Source of the DNA: UBA4716 sp002438865
GTDB taxonomy: Bacteria > Bacillota > Clostridia > UBA1381
Assembly (NCBI GenBank): GCA_937907325.1
Contig: CALERO010000016.1
Span: 1 to 6,621 of the forward strand
Reading direction: 5' to 3'
DNA length: 6,621 nt
Made by a program: the position numbers and the translations under genes. Below the pieces are notes generated by a model, which did not search any database, was not told where the DNA came from, and was given only the letters and a program-made list of their open reading frames with translations. Of this stretch, positions 1 to 5,738 are shown in pieces (positions within the stretch are counted from its first letter, which is position 1; each line of letters starts with the position of its first letter).

Positions 1-1995
1 AACGGTAAGGTTGTATCGGACGGCATAAAGCTCCGCAATAAGGACTATACTTCGGCATCAAACAAGTACACATCGGAAACTTACACAGCTGAAGAGGCAA
101 TCAAGGAATGGCTCTCGCCTAACAGCGACTTCTTCATCTACGGCGACGTTGTTCTTCTTGACAGAGAATCGGACGGCAAGATAGATGATATTCAGATTAA
201 CGATTACCAGACTATGGTTGCCTTAAAGGCTCCCACAACAAAGGATTATAAGATTAACGACAAGTTAAAGACAGGCAATGCGCTTGTATTAAATCCCGAT
301 TCGACAACATATACTTCGACAATCATGAAAGACGGCAAGCAGATAAGCGTAACTTCGATTGCGGCAAACGACGTAATCCTTTATGCTGAAAGCCTTGATG
401 AAAGCCTGTATACTTTGTATGTAACAAATACAAAGGTATCGGGTAAGATTACCACAATCAACGGTAATAAAATAAAGATTGACGGCAAAGAGTATATCGT
501 ATCCGATCTCTGCCGCAAGTATATAAGAGATAAGCAGAGCGGCGCAGAACTTACGACAAGCCAGAGCGTAACCCTCTATACGGATAAGTACAACACACTT
601 GTTTACGGTGAGGTTGAAGCTGAAAAGGCAAAGGCATATGCTTATATAACAACAGCTTATAAAGAAAAAGGCTCAGATGATTACTATATTTCGGCATTTA
701 TCCCGACTCAGTCAACATCGGGAGCAAAGAACTACAGATTAAGAGAAAAAGTATCGGTAAACGGTGAAAGTATGTCGGCGTCATTAGCAGTGGATAAGCT
801 TGCCGAAAATGCAGTATTTACAAACAAAGATCTTTCCGGTTCACTTAAGAACAGCATATACGGCGCATCATACACGCCCGTTGCCGAAAATTACGAATAT
901 TCGCAGCTTGCACGTATTGAGTTTAACTCATCAGGCGACGTATCGAGCATAATCACAATGGACAGCGACGTTACAGAGACATCAAACGAGAACGTAAACG
1001 CACTCGAAAGATGCCGTAACCTGCAGGAATATACATACTACAGTTCAAATTATTTCAAAGCAGGCAGTGAACAGTTCTCGATAAACTCATCAACGCTTAT
1101 CATTTATGTGCCGGCAGACCGTTCAAAGACGGCTATAGCTAAAAAGACAACTTCGGCATTCACACAAGGTGAAAGCTACTATGTTGAAGCATATGACGTA
1201 AACTCGTCAAGATATGCCGGCGTGGTTATACTTTACGGAACAAGCGGTTCAATAACAAAACCGACAAAGACAACCGACTACAGCGTAGTAGCGGAGCTTC
1301 CGGAGGGTTATTACAACGAAGCAACCGAAACAAACGTACAGAGATTGTATGTATATAAGGGTGCAAGCGCTGAAGAAAAGGTTGAAACAACAGCAGACGC
1401 AACTGAATTTGCGGACAGCAAAGTAGGCGATGTTATTCTCTACAGCATCGACAAAGACGGATATATCTGCGACAGAATTAACTGTATGACATATGAAGAT
1501 ATTGCGGCAATCTTAAACGGACAGGAAGAAAACGGTCAGCTTTACAACTGGGGCAAGTCGCAGACAGCGTCAGAGGATAATAACTGGCAGGAAAAAGTAT
1601 ACACTTATACATTTAAAAATAAGACAACACATAGAACAGAAATGAGTACAAGTTCCTCAATGGAAAATGTCCCGTACTCAAAGGCAGCTATGTACAACGT
1701 AGTTGAAGTTCTTGAGGACGAAAACAAGATATATGTTACTCAGAACGGTTTCAATGCAGACGGAACACTTGCAGAGGATATTGAAGATGAAGAAACCACA
1801 ATAAGAGTTTCATCATCAACAAAGATACTGCGTATCGAAGACGATGCAAAGGGTATTTCGCCTAACGTTGAAGATACCGAAACGGCTCTTACGATTTCGG
1901 ATCTTAAAGATGCAAAGAACTACGGTAAAGATTGTTCAAAGATACTTGTTCTCAGAATAACGGAAGCGGTTAAAGCAATAGTTATTTATCAGTAA
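1..1995 (+). CDS. C-terminal part of a large surface / S-layer-associated protein (5' end outside window)
   Basis: The frame is open from the first base, so the gene begins upstream; the in-frame ATG at 214 has no convincing ribosome binding site and is internal. About 664 residues are visible. The chain is rich in Thr, Ser, Tyr, Asp and Lys, has very few Cys, and shows no membrane segment or sortase motif in this part. It looks like repeated beta-rich modules: short strands ending in phrases such as GDVVLLDRESDGKIDDIQ (window codons ~48-65) and GDVILYSIDKDGYICDRI (~476-493), alternating with 'G-K-I-x-x-I-x-G-N-K-I-x-I-D-G' turns. From general family knowledge this pattern resembles the stalk regions of clostridial proteins carrying S-layer homology domains, but no SLH domain is visible here, so attachment and function are inferred. 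It could instead be another cell-wall or adhesin-like protein. A strong terminator follows 17 bases after the TAA stop. Confidence 0.6.
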   Translation, partial: NGKVVSDGIKLRNKDYTSASNKYTSETYTAEEAIKEWLSPNSDFFIYGDVVLLDRESDGKIDDIQINDYQTMVALKAPTTKDYKINDKLKTGNALVLNPDSTTYTSTIMKDGKQISVTSIAANDVILYAESLDESLYTLYVTNTKVSGKITTINGNKIKIDGKEYIVSDLCRKYIRDKQSGAELTTSQSVTLYTDKYNTLVYGEVEAEKAKAYAYITTAYKEKGSDDYYISAFIPTQSTSGAKNYRLREKVSVNGESMSASLAVDKLAENAVFTNKDLSGSLKNSIYGASYTPVAENYEYSQLARIEFNSSGDVSSIITMDSDVTETSNENVNALERCRNLQEYTYYSSNYFKAGSEQFSINSSTLIIYVPADRSKTAIAKKTTSAFTQGESYYVEAYDVNSSRYAGVVILYGTSGSITKPTKTTDYSVVAELPEGYYNEATETNVQRLYVYKGASAEEKVETTADATEFADSKVGDVILYSIDKDGYICDRINCMTYEDIAAILNGQEENGQLYNWGKSQTASEDNNWQEKVYTYTFKNKTTHRTEMSTSSSMENVPYSKAAMYNVVEVLEDENKIYVTQNGFNADGTLAEDIEDEETTIRVSSSTKILRIEDDAKGISPNVEDTETALTISDLKDAKNYGKDCSKILVLRITEAVKAIVIYQ

Positions 1996-2011
1996 TTAAA
2001 AGCAATTAGCA

Positions 2012-2048
2012 AAAAACACCTCAAAGGCATAGCTTTTGGGGTGTTTTT
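2012..2048 (+). terminator. Rho-independent terminator after the surface-protein gene
   Basis: A 17-pair stem (2012-2028 with 2032-2048, two G-U wobbles, loop ATA) carries an A-run on its left arm and a T-run on its right arm (GGGGTGTTTTT). It begins 17 bases after the stop codon at 1993-1995 and fits termination of the surface-protein transcript. The A and T runs make it potentially active on both strands, but there is no - strand gene to serve here. Confidence 0.85.
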
Positions 2049-2051
2049 GTC

Positions 2052-2060
2052 AAGGGGGAG
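2052..2060 (+). promoter_or_regulatory. Ribosome binding site that fixes a GTG start
   Basis: AAGGGGGAG lies 7 bases ahead of GTG at 2068. This spacing, and the standard acyltransferase-3 N-terminus that follows, support the non-ATG start. Confidence 0.8.
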
Positions 2061-2067
2061 ATAAAAA

Positions 2068-3111
2068 GTGAAACGTATTGCATACATAGATAATTTAAGG
2101 TGGATATGCGTTTGTCTTGTGGTTCTGTTCCATGTAACGGATATATTTACCTGTACGGGCGTTCCCGTTCATTACAATGCTCCGGGTATTCCGGCAATGG
2201 ACCTAATCGGGTATTTTGTGTATCCGTGGTTTATGGCGCTTTTGTTTATTCTTGCCGGTATGAGTGCGAGAGAATCGCTAAAGAGAAGAACGGCTAAAGA
2301 ATTTGCAAAAGAGCGCACCAAAAGGCTTTTATTGCCTTTTATTGCATATACGCTGATATTTTCGATACCGACAGCCGCTTTCTCATTTCAGATAGGCGGC
2401 GGATGGAACGATTTTGCGGCAGTACCGAAACCGGTGCTTTTGCTGATTATGTACCTGATCGGATTGGGACATACGTGGTTCTTGCTTGAACTTTATGCAA
2501 TATCGCTTGTTTTTCTGCCGTTTAAAAAGCTTGAAAAACATCAAAAATTTATGGAAAAATGTGAAAATATAAATATATGGATTATTATTCTGTTCGTAAT
2601 ACCACTGTATTTTGCGGCTCAGGTGCTTAATGTGGTGGAGGTTTTTCGGAATTTGTTTTATCTTTTGCTGTTCCTTTTGGGGTATTTTGTTTTTTCAAAC
2701 GAGAGCGTGCAGAATAAGCTTGTAAAATACAGAATACCGCTCCTTGCGGCGGCGCTTGTGATGTTTGTACCACAGGCATATCTCAGCTTCGGCAAGGGAT
2801 TTGCGGTTTCGGCAAAAACTCCGGCGGCAATTCTTTACGGATATGTAATGTGCCTTGCAATGATAGGCAACGGAAAGGTTTGGCTGTCGTTTGAAAATGG
2901 GTTCACAAGGTATATGTCAAGGCGGAGCTTTTCGGTGTATTTGTTCCACTATCTGCCCATGCTTCTTATCGCATATTTTACGGTAAATGTTATAAAACCG
3001 CCCGTATGGCTCAGTTATGTTATAGTTTTTGTGCTGTCTGCGGCGGCAAGCGTTCTGATAAGCGAGATAATATACCGCATAAAAACAGCGGTGAAAAAAA
3101 GAACGTTATAA
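2068..3111 (+). CDS. Acyltransferase-3 family integral membrane protein
   Basis: This 347-residue membrane protein belongs to the acyltransferase-3 family (PF01757), whose members transfer acyl groups, often acetyl, to cell-surface glycans, lipids or antibiotics. Visible hallmarks are the N-terminal RIAYIDNLRW segment leading to His22 (Asp8, Arg11 and His22 in the usual I-D-x-L-R ... H arrangement), a second helix followed by the basic stretch at residues 68-86 (AGMSARESLKRR, then ERTKRLLLPF), GHTWFL at 134-139, and RRSFSVYLFH near 285-294. I count about ten hydrophobic segments, roughly at 12-28, 46-66, 88-108, 122-150, 169-187, 193-210, 222-240, 252-267, 288-309 and 313-337. The start is GTG with a good ribosome binding site. 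No promoter is evident between the preceding terminator and the start, so expression may depend on read-through or on a promoter inside the upstream gene. The acceptor is unknown; the surface-protein neighbour is compatible with cell-envelope decoration but does not prove it. Confidence 0.88.
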   Translation: MKRIAYIDNLRWICVCLVVLFHVTDIFTCTGVPVHYNAPGIPAMDLIGYFVYPWFMALLFILAGMSARESLKRRTAKEFAKERTKRLLLPFIAYTLIFSIPTAAFSFQIGGGWNDFAAVPKPVLLLIMYLIGLGHTWFLLELYAISLVFLPFKKLEKHQKFMEKCENINIWIIILFVIPLYFAAQVLNVVEVFRNLFYLLLFLLGYFVFSNESVQNKLVKYRIPLLAAALVMFVPQAYLSFGKGFAVSAKTPAAILYGYVMCLAMIGNGKVWLSFENGFTRYMSRRSFSVYLFHYLPMLLIAYFTVNVIKPPVWLSYVIVFVLSAAASVLISEIIYRIKTAVKKRTL

Positions 3112-3173
3112 TGGTGATATGTGCCGCCATAACGGTATTTAACGGTGTTTGTTCCCCTTTTGAACTACGCTTT

Positions 3174-3200
3174 GTAGGGGACGATGCCTTTCATCGTCCC
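3174..3200 (+). repeat. REP-like hairpin element 1, copy 1
   Basis: A GTAG head (3174-3177) runs into the 9-pair stem GGGACGATG/CATCGTCCC (3178-3186 with 3192-3200) around a 5-base loop. There is no T-run after it, so it is not a typical terminator. Confidence 0.75.
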
Positions 3201-3227
3201 TAAATGAAAGCCGAATGTGAAACTTGT

Positions 3228-3253
3228 GGGTCGATGAGGGCATCGACCCCTAC
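3228..3253 (-). repeat. REP-like hairpin element 2, copy 1 (inverted)
   Basis: The stem GGGTCGATG/CATCGACCC (3228-3236 with 3241-3249, loop AGGG) is followed by CTAC (3250-3253). Read on the - strand it is a GTAG head plus stem closely similar to element 1, so it is the same family in opposite orientation. Confidence 0.75.
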
Positions 3254-3299
3254 AGGTATTTGTTTTCATTTGCGAAAACCGTAAAATGTACACACTCAA

Positions 3300-3323
3300 G
3301 TTGATGAGGGTATCAACCCCTAC
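3300..3323 (-). repeat. REP-like hairpin element 3, copy 1 (inverted, shorter stem)
   Basis: GTTGATG pairs with TATCAAC (one G-T wobble) around loop AGGG and ends in CCCCTAC, with CTAC at 3320-3323. It is a variant of element 2 with a weaker stem, probably partly decayed. Confidence 0.6.
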
Positions 3324-3352
3324 ATATTGCGTTTGCGGTTACCGCAATTGCC

Positions 3353-3377
3353 GTAGGGCAGGGGCTTGCTCCTGCCG
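3353..3377 (+). repeat. REP-like hairpin element 4, copy 1
   Basis: A GTAG head (3353-3356) is followed by an 8-pair GC-rich stem, GGCAGGGG with GCTCCTGCC-type pairing (3357-3364 with 3369-3376, one wobble), around loop CTTG. Just upstream lies a further small dyad, TTGCGGT-T-ACCGCAA (3333-3347). Confidence 0.7.
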
Positions 3378-3441
3378 AATTACGTATTGCCGTGATAAGG
3401 CGGAATTTAACGGCGTTTGTTCCCCTTTTGAACTACGCTTT

Positions 3442-3468
3442 GTATGGGACGATGCCTTTCATCGTCCC
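3442..3468 (+). repeat. REP-like hairpin element 1, copy 2 (altered head)
   Basis: The stem GGGACGATG/CATCGTCCC is intact, but the head reads GTAT rather than GTAG. Confidence 0.7.
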
Positions 3469-3494
3469 TAAATGAAACCGAATGTGAAGCGTGT

Positions 3495-3520
3495 GGGTCG
3501 ATGAGGGCATCGACCCCTAC
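3495..3520 (-). repeat. REP-like hairpin element 2, copy 2 (inverted)
   Basis: It is identical to copy 1 element 2 over the stem, loop AGGG and CTAC end (3517-3520). Confidence 0.75.
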
Positions 3521-3620
3521 GGGTATTTGTTTTCATTTGCGGAAACCGTAAAAACAGGGGATAATACATTCGGGAGGGCATCACCCACGACAGATTGCGT
3601 TTGCAATTACCGCAATTGCC

Positions 3621-3645
3621 GTAGGGCAGGGGCTTGCTCCTGCCG
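3621..3645 (+). repeat. REP-like hairpin element 4, copy 2
   Basis: It has a GTAG head (3621-3624) and the same GC-rich stem-loop as copy 1 element 4, unchanged between copies. It ends six bases before the terminator stem. Confidence 0.7.
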
Positions 3646-3650
3646 AAAAC

Positions 3651-3685
3651 AAAACAAGCCGAACCAATTAGGTTCGGCTTGTTTT
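3651..3685 (-). terminator. Bidirectional terminator closing the dehydrogenase operon
   Basis: A perfect 15-pair stem (3651-3665 with 3671-3685, loop AATTA) has T-runs on both strands: GTTTTT on + and TTTTGTTTT on -. On the - strand it begins 17 bases after the dehydrogenase stop codon and is its obvious terminator. On the + strand it would stop any transcript reading out of the acyltransferase gene through the repeats, for which no other terminator is seen. Confidence 0.9.
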
Positions 3686-3701
3686 TACACTTATACAGAT
3701 A

Positions 3702-4859
3702 TTAATAACATTCCTTAAGCACCGTCAGTATATCCTCTGCGGTCATTTTTTTGTATCCGCCGCCCGGAACGGTCGAATTTGCAATAAGCGGTAACATATC
3801 CTCCGATGCGCCAAGCTCACGCAGTGTAAGAGGCAACCCGAGTTCCTTTATAAAATCCTTAAGCTTTTCAATTCCCAAAGCTGCTGCGGCGTCTGTGTCA
3901 GCTTCGCTGACGCCCCATACGTTTCTTGCAAAACGTGCAAACTTTTCGGGAGCATACTTGCAGATGTATTTGTAATACGGAACGGAAACGACGGCAAGTC
4001 CTGCACCGTGAGCGCAGTCGGTGTATGCGCCTATCTGATGCTCAATCATATGCACCTCCCAGTCCTGTTCTTTTGAAAGCCCCGTAATGGTGTTAAGTCC
4101 TATTGTTGCACACCACATAATATTACTGCGTGCCTCATAATCCTGCTGATTTTTAAGCGCCGCATGTGCGCTGTGTATGAGCGAGCGCATAACTCCTTCG
4201 AGTACATAATCGGTAGTGTTGTCATCATCGCCCGAGAAATACTGCTCCATAAGATGCGACATCGTGTCAAAAATACCGCTGACCATCTGATATTTCGGAA
4301 CAGTGTATGTGTATTCGGGGTTTAAAACAGAGAATTTCGGGTTTACGTTTGACGGGAACACTCTGCCGTTTTTGAGCATTTTTTCTTCATTTGTGATTAC
4401 CGAGCCGCCGTTCATTTCGGAGCCTGTGCCTGCCATTGTGAGTATGGAGGCAACGGGTACGATTTTGTTGTCCACGTCCTCAAAGTTTACCCAGTATCTC
4501 TGCCAGGGATCGCCCTCGCAGTATGCCGATACTGAAATTCCCTTTGCACAGTCTATTACCGAGCCGCCGCCGACTGCAAGTATAAGGTCGACATTGTTCT
4601 CACGTACAAGCCGTGCGCCCTCAAGAAGCTGTGAGTATGACGGGTTTGATTTGATTCCCGAAAGCTCGGTAACTTTTTTACTTGCCGAGTTGAGTATTTC
4701 AATTACTTTGTCATACAGTCCGCTTTTCTTTACGGAGTTTTTTCCGTATATGAGAAGTATGTTCTCGCCGTAGTTTTTAAGCTCGTCGGACAAATTGCCG
4801 AGAGCTGTTTTTCCGAAATAAATTTTTGTCGGATTGTAATAGGTAAAATCAAATTTCAT
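3702..4859 (-). CDS. Iron-containing alcohol dehydrogenase (YqhD / butanol dehydrogenase-like)
   Basis: This 385-residue cytoplasmic, NAD(P)H-dependent enzyme of the iron-containing alcohol dehydrogenase family (PF00465) would interconvert aldehydes and alcohols. Visible marks are the N-terminal FYNPTK-type start (YYNPTKIYFGK, residues 7-17), the nucleotide-binding region with YGKNSVKKSGLYD (38-50) and GGGSVIDCAKG (97-107), and the metal site: by alignment from memory with YqhD, Asp198 and His202 in FDTMSHLMEQ, His270 in EVHMIEH, and His284 in CAHGAGLA, with family spacing (D-x3-H and 14 residues between the last two His). Length is full and nothing looks broken. The ATG start has GGAGGGA 6 bases upstream. 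It lies 14 bases downstream of the CMD/cupin gene on the same strand and is read as the second gene of that operon. YqhD-like members often reduce toxic aldehydes using NADPH; the actual substrate here is an inference, and a fermentative alcohol role is the alternative. Confidence 0.93.
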   Translation of the reverse strand: MKFDFTYYNPTKIYFGKTALGNLSDELKNYGENILLIYGKNSVKKSGLYDKVIEILNSASKKVTELSGIKSNPSYSQLLEGARLVRENNVDLILAVGGGSVIDCAKGISVSAYCEGDPWQRYWVNFEDVDNKIVPVASILTMAGTGSEMNGGSVITNEEKMLKNGRVFPSNVNPKFSVLNPEYTYTVPKYQMVSGIFDTMSHLMEQYFSGDDDNTTDYVLEGVMRSLIHSAHAALKNQQDYEARSNIMWCATIGLNTITGLSKEQDWEVHMIEHQIGAYTDCAHGAGLAVVSVPYYKYICKYAPEKFARFARNVWGVSEADTDAAAALGIEKLKDFIKELGLPLTLRELGASEDMLPLIANSTVPGGGYKKMTAEDILTVLKECY

Positions 4860-4865
4860 AGTAAA

Positions 4866-4872
4866 TCCCTCC
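4866..4872 (-). promoter_or_regulatory. Ribosome binding site of the dehydrogenase gene
   Basis: On the - strand this reads GGAGGGA, 6 bases from the ATG. It sits inside the 14-base gap after the upstream gene's stop codon, which supports co-transcription with independent re-initiation. Confidence 0.8.
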
Positions 4873-4873
4873 G

Positions 4874-5608
4874 TTATAATTTTGAATAGTGTTCATCATC
4901 AACAGGCTCAAGCCATTGATTTGACGTTTCCTCGCCGGGACATTCCACAGCTAAGTGAGAAAACCAGCTGTCCGCTTTTGCGCCGTGCCAGTGCTTGACG
5001 TTTGCGGGAATGGTAACCACGTCGCCGCATTTAAGGCTTTGCGCCTCTTTGCCCTCCTCCTGATACCAGCCTTCGCCGTCTATACACAGAAGCAATTGAC
5101 CGCCGCCGCTTTTTGCCTTGTGAATGTGCCAGTTGTTGCGGCAACCGGGTTCAAAGGTTACGTTTGCGATAAATACGGTCTTTTTCGGGTCGGTAAGCGG
5201 GTTAAGATAGCTGTTTCCGATAAAATACTTTGCATATGCGCTGTTAGGCTCGCCCAAGCCGAACATTCCGCCATGCTCCGGCTCACCGCCGTCCGCATAT
5301 ACGTCCTTGACTATTCTGAAAGCCGCCCATGCATTGGGCCAGCCTGCATAGAAAGCAAGGTGCGTAAGTATTTCCGCCATTTCCGTTTTTGTCACGCCGT
5401 TTGCCTTTGCCGTTCTTGCGTGATATTCAAAGGAGCTGTCAACCATACCCTTGCTCACAAGTGCGCTGATTGTAAGAATTGAGCGCATTTTCAATGAAAG
5501 CTTGTTCTCCCTTGACCATACCTCGCCGAAAAGCACATCGTCATTAAGCTCTGCAAACTTAGGTGCAAATTCGCCTAAGCTGTCTCTGCCTGCCGTTTGT
5601 TTAACCAT
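4874..5608 (-). CDS. Carboxymuconolactone decarboxylase-like domain fused to a cupin
   Basis: This 244-residue cytoplasmic protein has two domains. Residues ~15-105 form an alpha-helical carboxymuconolactone-decarboxylase-type domain (PF02627): the EVWSRENKLSLKMRSILTIS stretch, then EYHARTAKANGVTKTEMAEI and HLAFYAGWPNAW. It lacks the CxxC pair of AhpD-type peroxidase relatives. Residues ~140-225 form a cupin barrel (PF07883-like): motif 1 carries His161 and His163 (NNWHIH), a glycine-rich KAKSGGG insert, then Gln171 where many cupins have Glu; motif 2 is GDVVTIPANVKHWH with His206. The probable metal ligands are therefore 3 His plus Gln. Similar cupins are sometimes labelled as mandelonitrile lyases, but the reaction here is unknown. 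It is the first gene of the MerR-controlled - strand operon and is followed by the alcohol dehydrogenase, suggesting the two act on related small molecules. The ATG start has GGAGGAAG 7 bases upstream. Confidence 0.88.
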   Translation of the reverse strand: MVKQTAGRDSLGEFAPKFAELNDDVLFGEVWSRENKLSLKMRSILTISALVSKGMVDSSFEYHARTAKANGVTKTEMAEILTHLAFYAGWPNAWAAFRIVKDVYADGGEPEHGGMFGLGEPNSAYAKYFIGNSYLNPLTDPKKTVFIANVTFEPGCRNNWHIHKAKSGGGQLLLCIDGEGWYQEEGKEAQSLKCGDVVTIPANVKHWHGAKADSWFSHLAVECPGEETSNQWLEPVDDEHYSKL

Positions 5609-5615
5609 TTTTATT

Positions 5616-5623
5616 CTTCCTCC
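5616..5623 (-). promoter_or_regulatory. Ribosome binding site of the CMD/cupin gene
   Basis: It reads GGAGGAAG on the - strand, 7 bases from the ATG at 5608. It directly abuts the -35 hexamer (5624-5629) of the opposing merR promoter, so the two signals share almost no spare DNA. Confidence 0.85.
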
Positions 5624-5652
5624 TTGACATCAATATTATTAAATGATATAAT
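5624..5652 (+). promoter_or_regulatory. Consensus sigma-A promoter for the merR-tfoX operon
   Basis: TTGACA (5624-5629), a 17-base spacer and TATAAT (5647-5652), with the extended -10 dinucleotide TG at 5644-5645. This matches the consensus at every hexamer position. The predicted start site is near 5659, giving a leader of about 80 bases before the ATG at 5739. The leader contains the MerR palindrome, so a bound regulator would sit about 20-40 bases downstream of the start site, where it could block elongation. Confidence 0.88.
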
Positions 5653-5670
5653 ATCTTAAAGTTCATTTAT

Positions 5671-5701
5671 ATTCTACAACTTAAAGTATACTTTAAGTCA
5701 A
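5671..5701 (-). promoter_or_regulatory. MerR-type promoter (19-base spacer) of the CMD/cupin-dehydrogenase operon
   Basis: On the - strand, TTGACT (5701-5696) and TAGAAT (5676-5671) are separated by exactly 19 bases. Overlong 19-20-base spacers are the established hallmark of promoters that MerR-family proteins activate by distorting the DNA. The spacer is almost filled by the palindrome at 5679-5698, which begins within the end of the -35 hexamer, as in known MerR-type operators. The predicted start site is near 5664, leaving a leader of about 55 bases to the ATG at 5608. Confidence 0.85.
5679..5698. promoter_or_regulatory. MerR operator: perfect 20-base palindrome
   Basis: ACTTAAAGTA and its exact reverse complement TACTTTAAGT meet head to head with no mismatch. 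The site lies between the -35 and -10 of the - strand promoter and downstream of the start site of the + strand promoter, so one dimer could act on both transcripts. A further CTTAAAG half-site occurs at 5655-5661. Confidence 0.85.
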
Positions 5702-5723
5702 GAGTTTTTTGAAAAATTTTTAC

Positions 5724-5728
5724 GGGAG
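5724..5728 (+). promoter_or_regulatory. Ribosome binding site that decides the merR start
   Basis: GGGAG lies 10 bases ahead of ATG at 5739. The alternative TTG at 5709 has only A/T-rich sequence and no ribosome binding site ahead of it, and it would add ten residues not expected in this family. Confidence 0.75.
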
Positions 5729-5738
5729 ATTTAAAAAA

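Larger units (their letters stand above)
3137..3379. repeat. Tandem repeat unit, copy 1 (REP/BIME-like mosaic)
   Basis: This is the first of two direct copies offset by 268 bases (3137 matches 3405; 3379 matches 3647). The left ~145 bases match copy 2 at all but a handful of positions, the last ~55 differ at about two, and a ~40-base middle part (around 3285-3325) has diverged. Weaker similarity extends left to about 3122 (a TGCCG ... ATAA ... CGG pattern also seen from 3388), so the duplication is essentially contiguous. The unit contains four hairpin elements in + - - + orientation. Short open frames here are by-products of the repeat and are not called as genes. Confidence 0.85.
3405..3647. 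repeat. Tandem repeat unit, copy 2 (REP/BIME-like mosaic)
   Basis: This is the second copy of the 268-base-period repeat. It keeps hairpin elements 1, 2 and 4. Element 3 is decayed to a fragment around 3571-3590 (GGGAGGGCATCACCC, with no CTAC end). Element 1 has lost its head: GTAT instead of GTAG at 3442-3445. The unit ends against the bidirectional terminator at 3651. Confidence 0.85.

Noticed and set aside
2100..2297. Overlapping 65-residue frame inside the acyltransferase gene
   Set aside because: It is an out-of-frame shadow of a gene with clear family motifs.
3137..3647. CRISPR-like array
   Set aside because: There are two long mosaic copies with internal hairpins, not short identical repeats separated by unique spacers of constant length.
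3006..3718. Short + strand open frames (at 3006-3203, 3286-3471 and 3491-3718) with similar peptide ends
   Set aside because: Their similarity comes from the duplicated non-coding repeat; they lack ribosome binding sites, lie across hairpins, and the first overlaps the acyltransferase gene.
3751..5482. Long + strand open frames opposite the dehydrogenase and CMD/cupin genes (3751-3975, 4303-4773, 4955-5482)
   Set aside because: They are antisense shadows of two well-recognised enzymes; no family features or ribosome binding sites were seen.
5679..5710. Palindrome followed by T-run (GTTTTTT) as an attenuator in the merR leader
   Set aside because: The stem is almost entirely A-T and would be weak in RNA; its place in a 19-base promoter spacer explains it better as a protein-binding site.
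5709..5738. TTG start giving a MerR protein ten residues longer
   Set aside because: No ribosome binding site precedes TTG 5709, while GGGAG precedes ATG 5739 and the family N-terminus begins at MLYTVGE.
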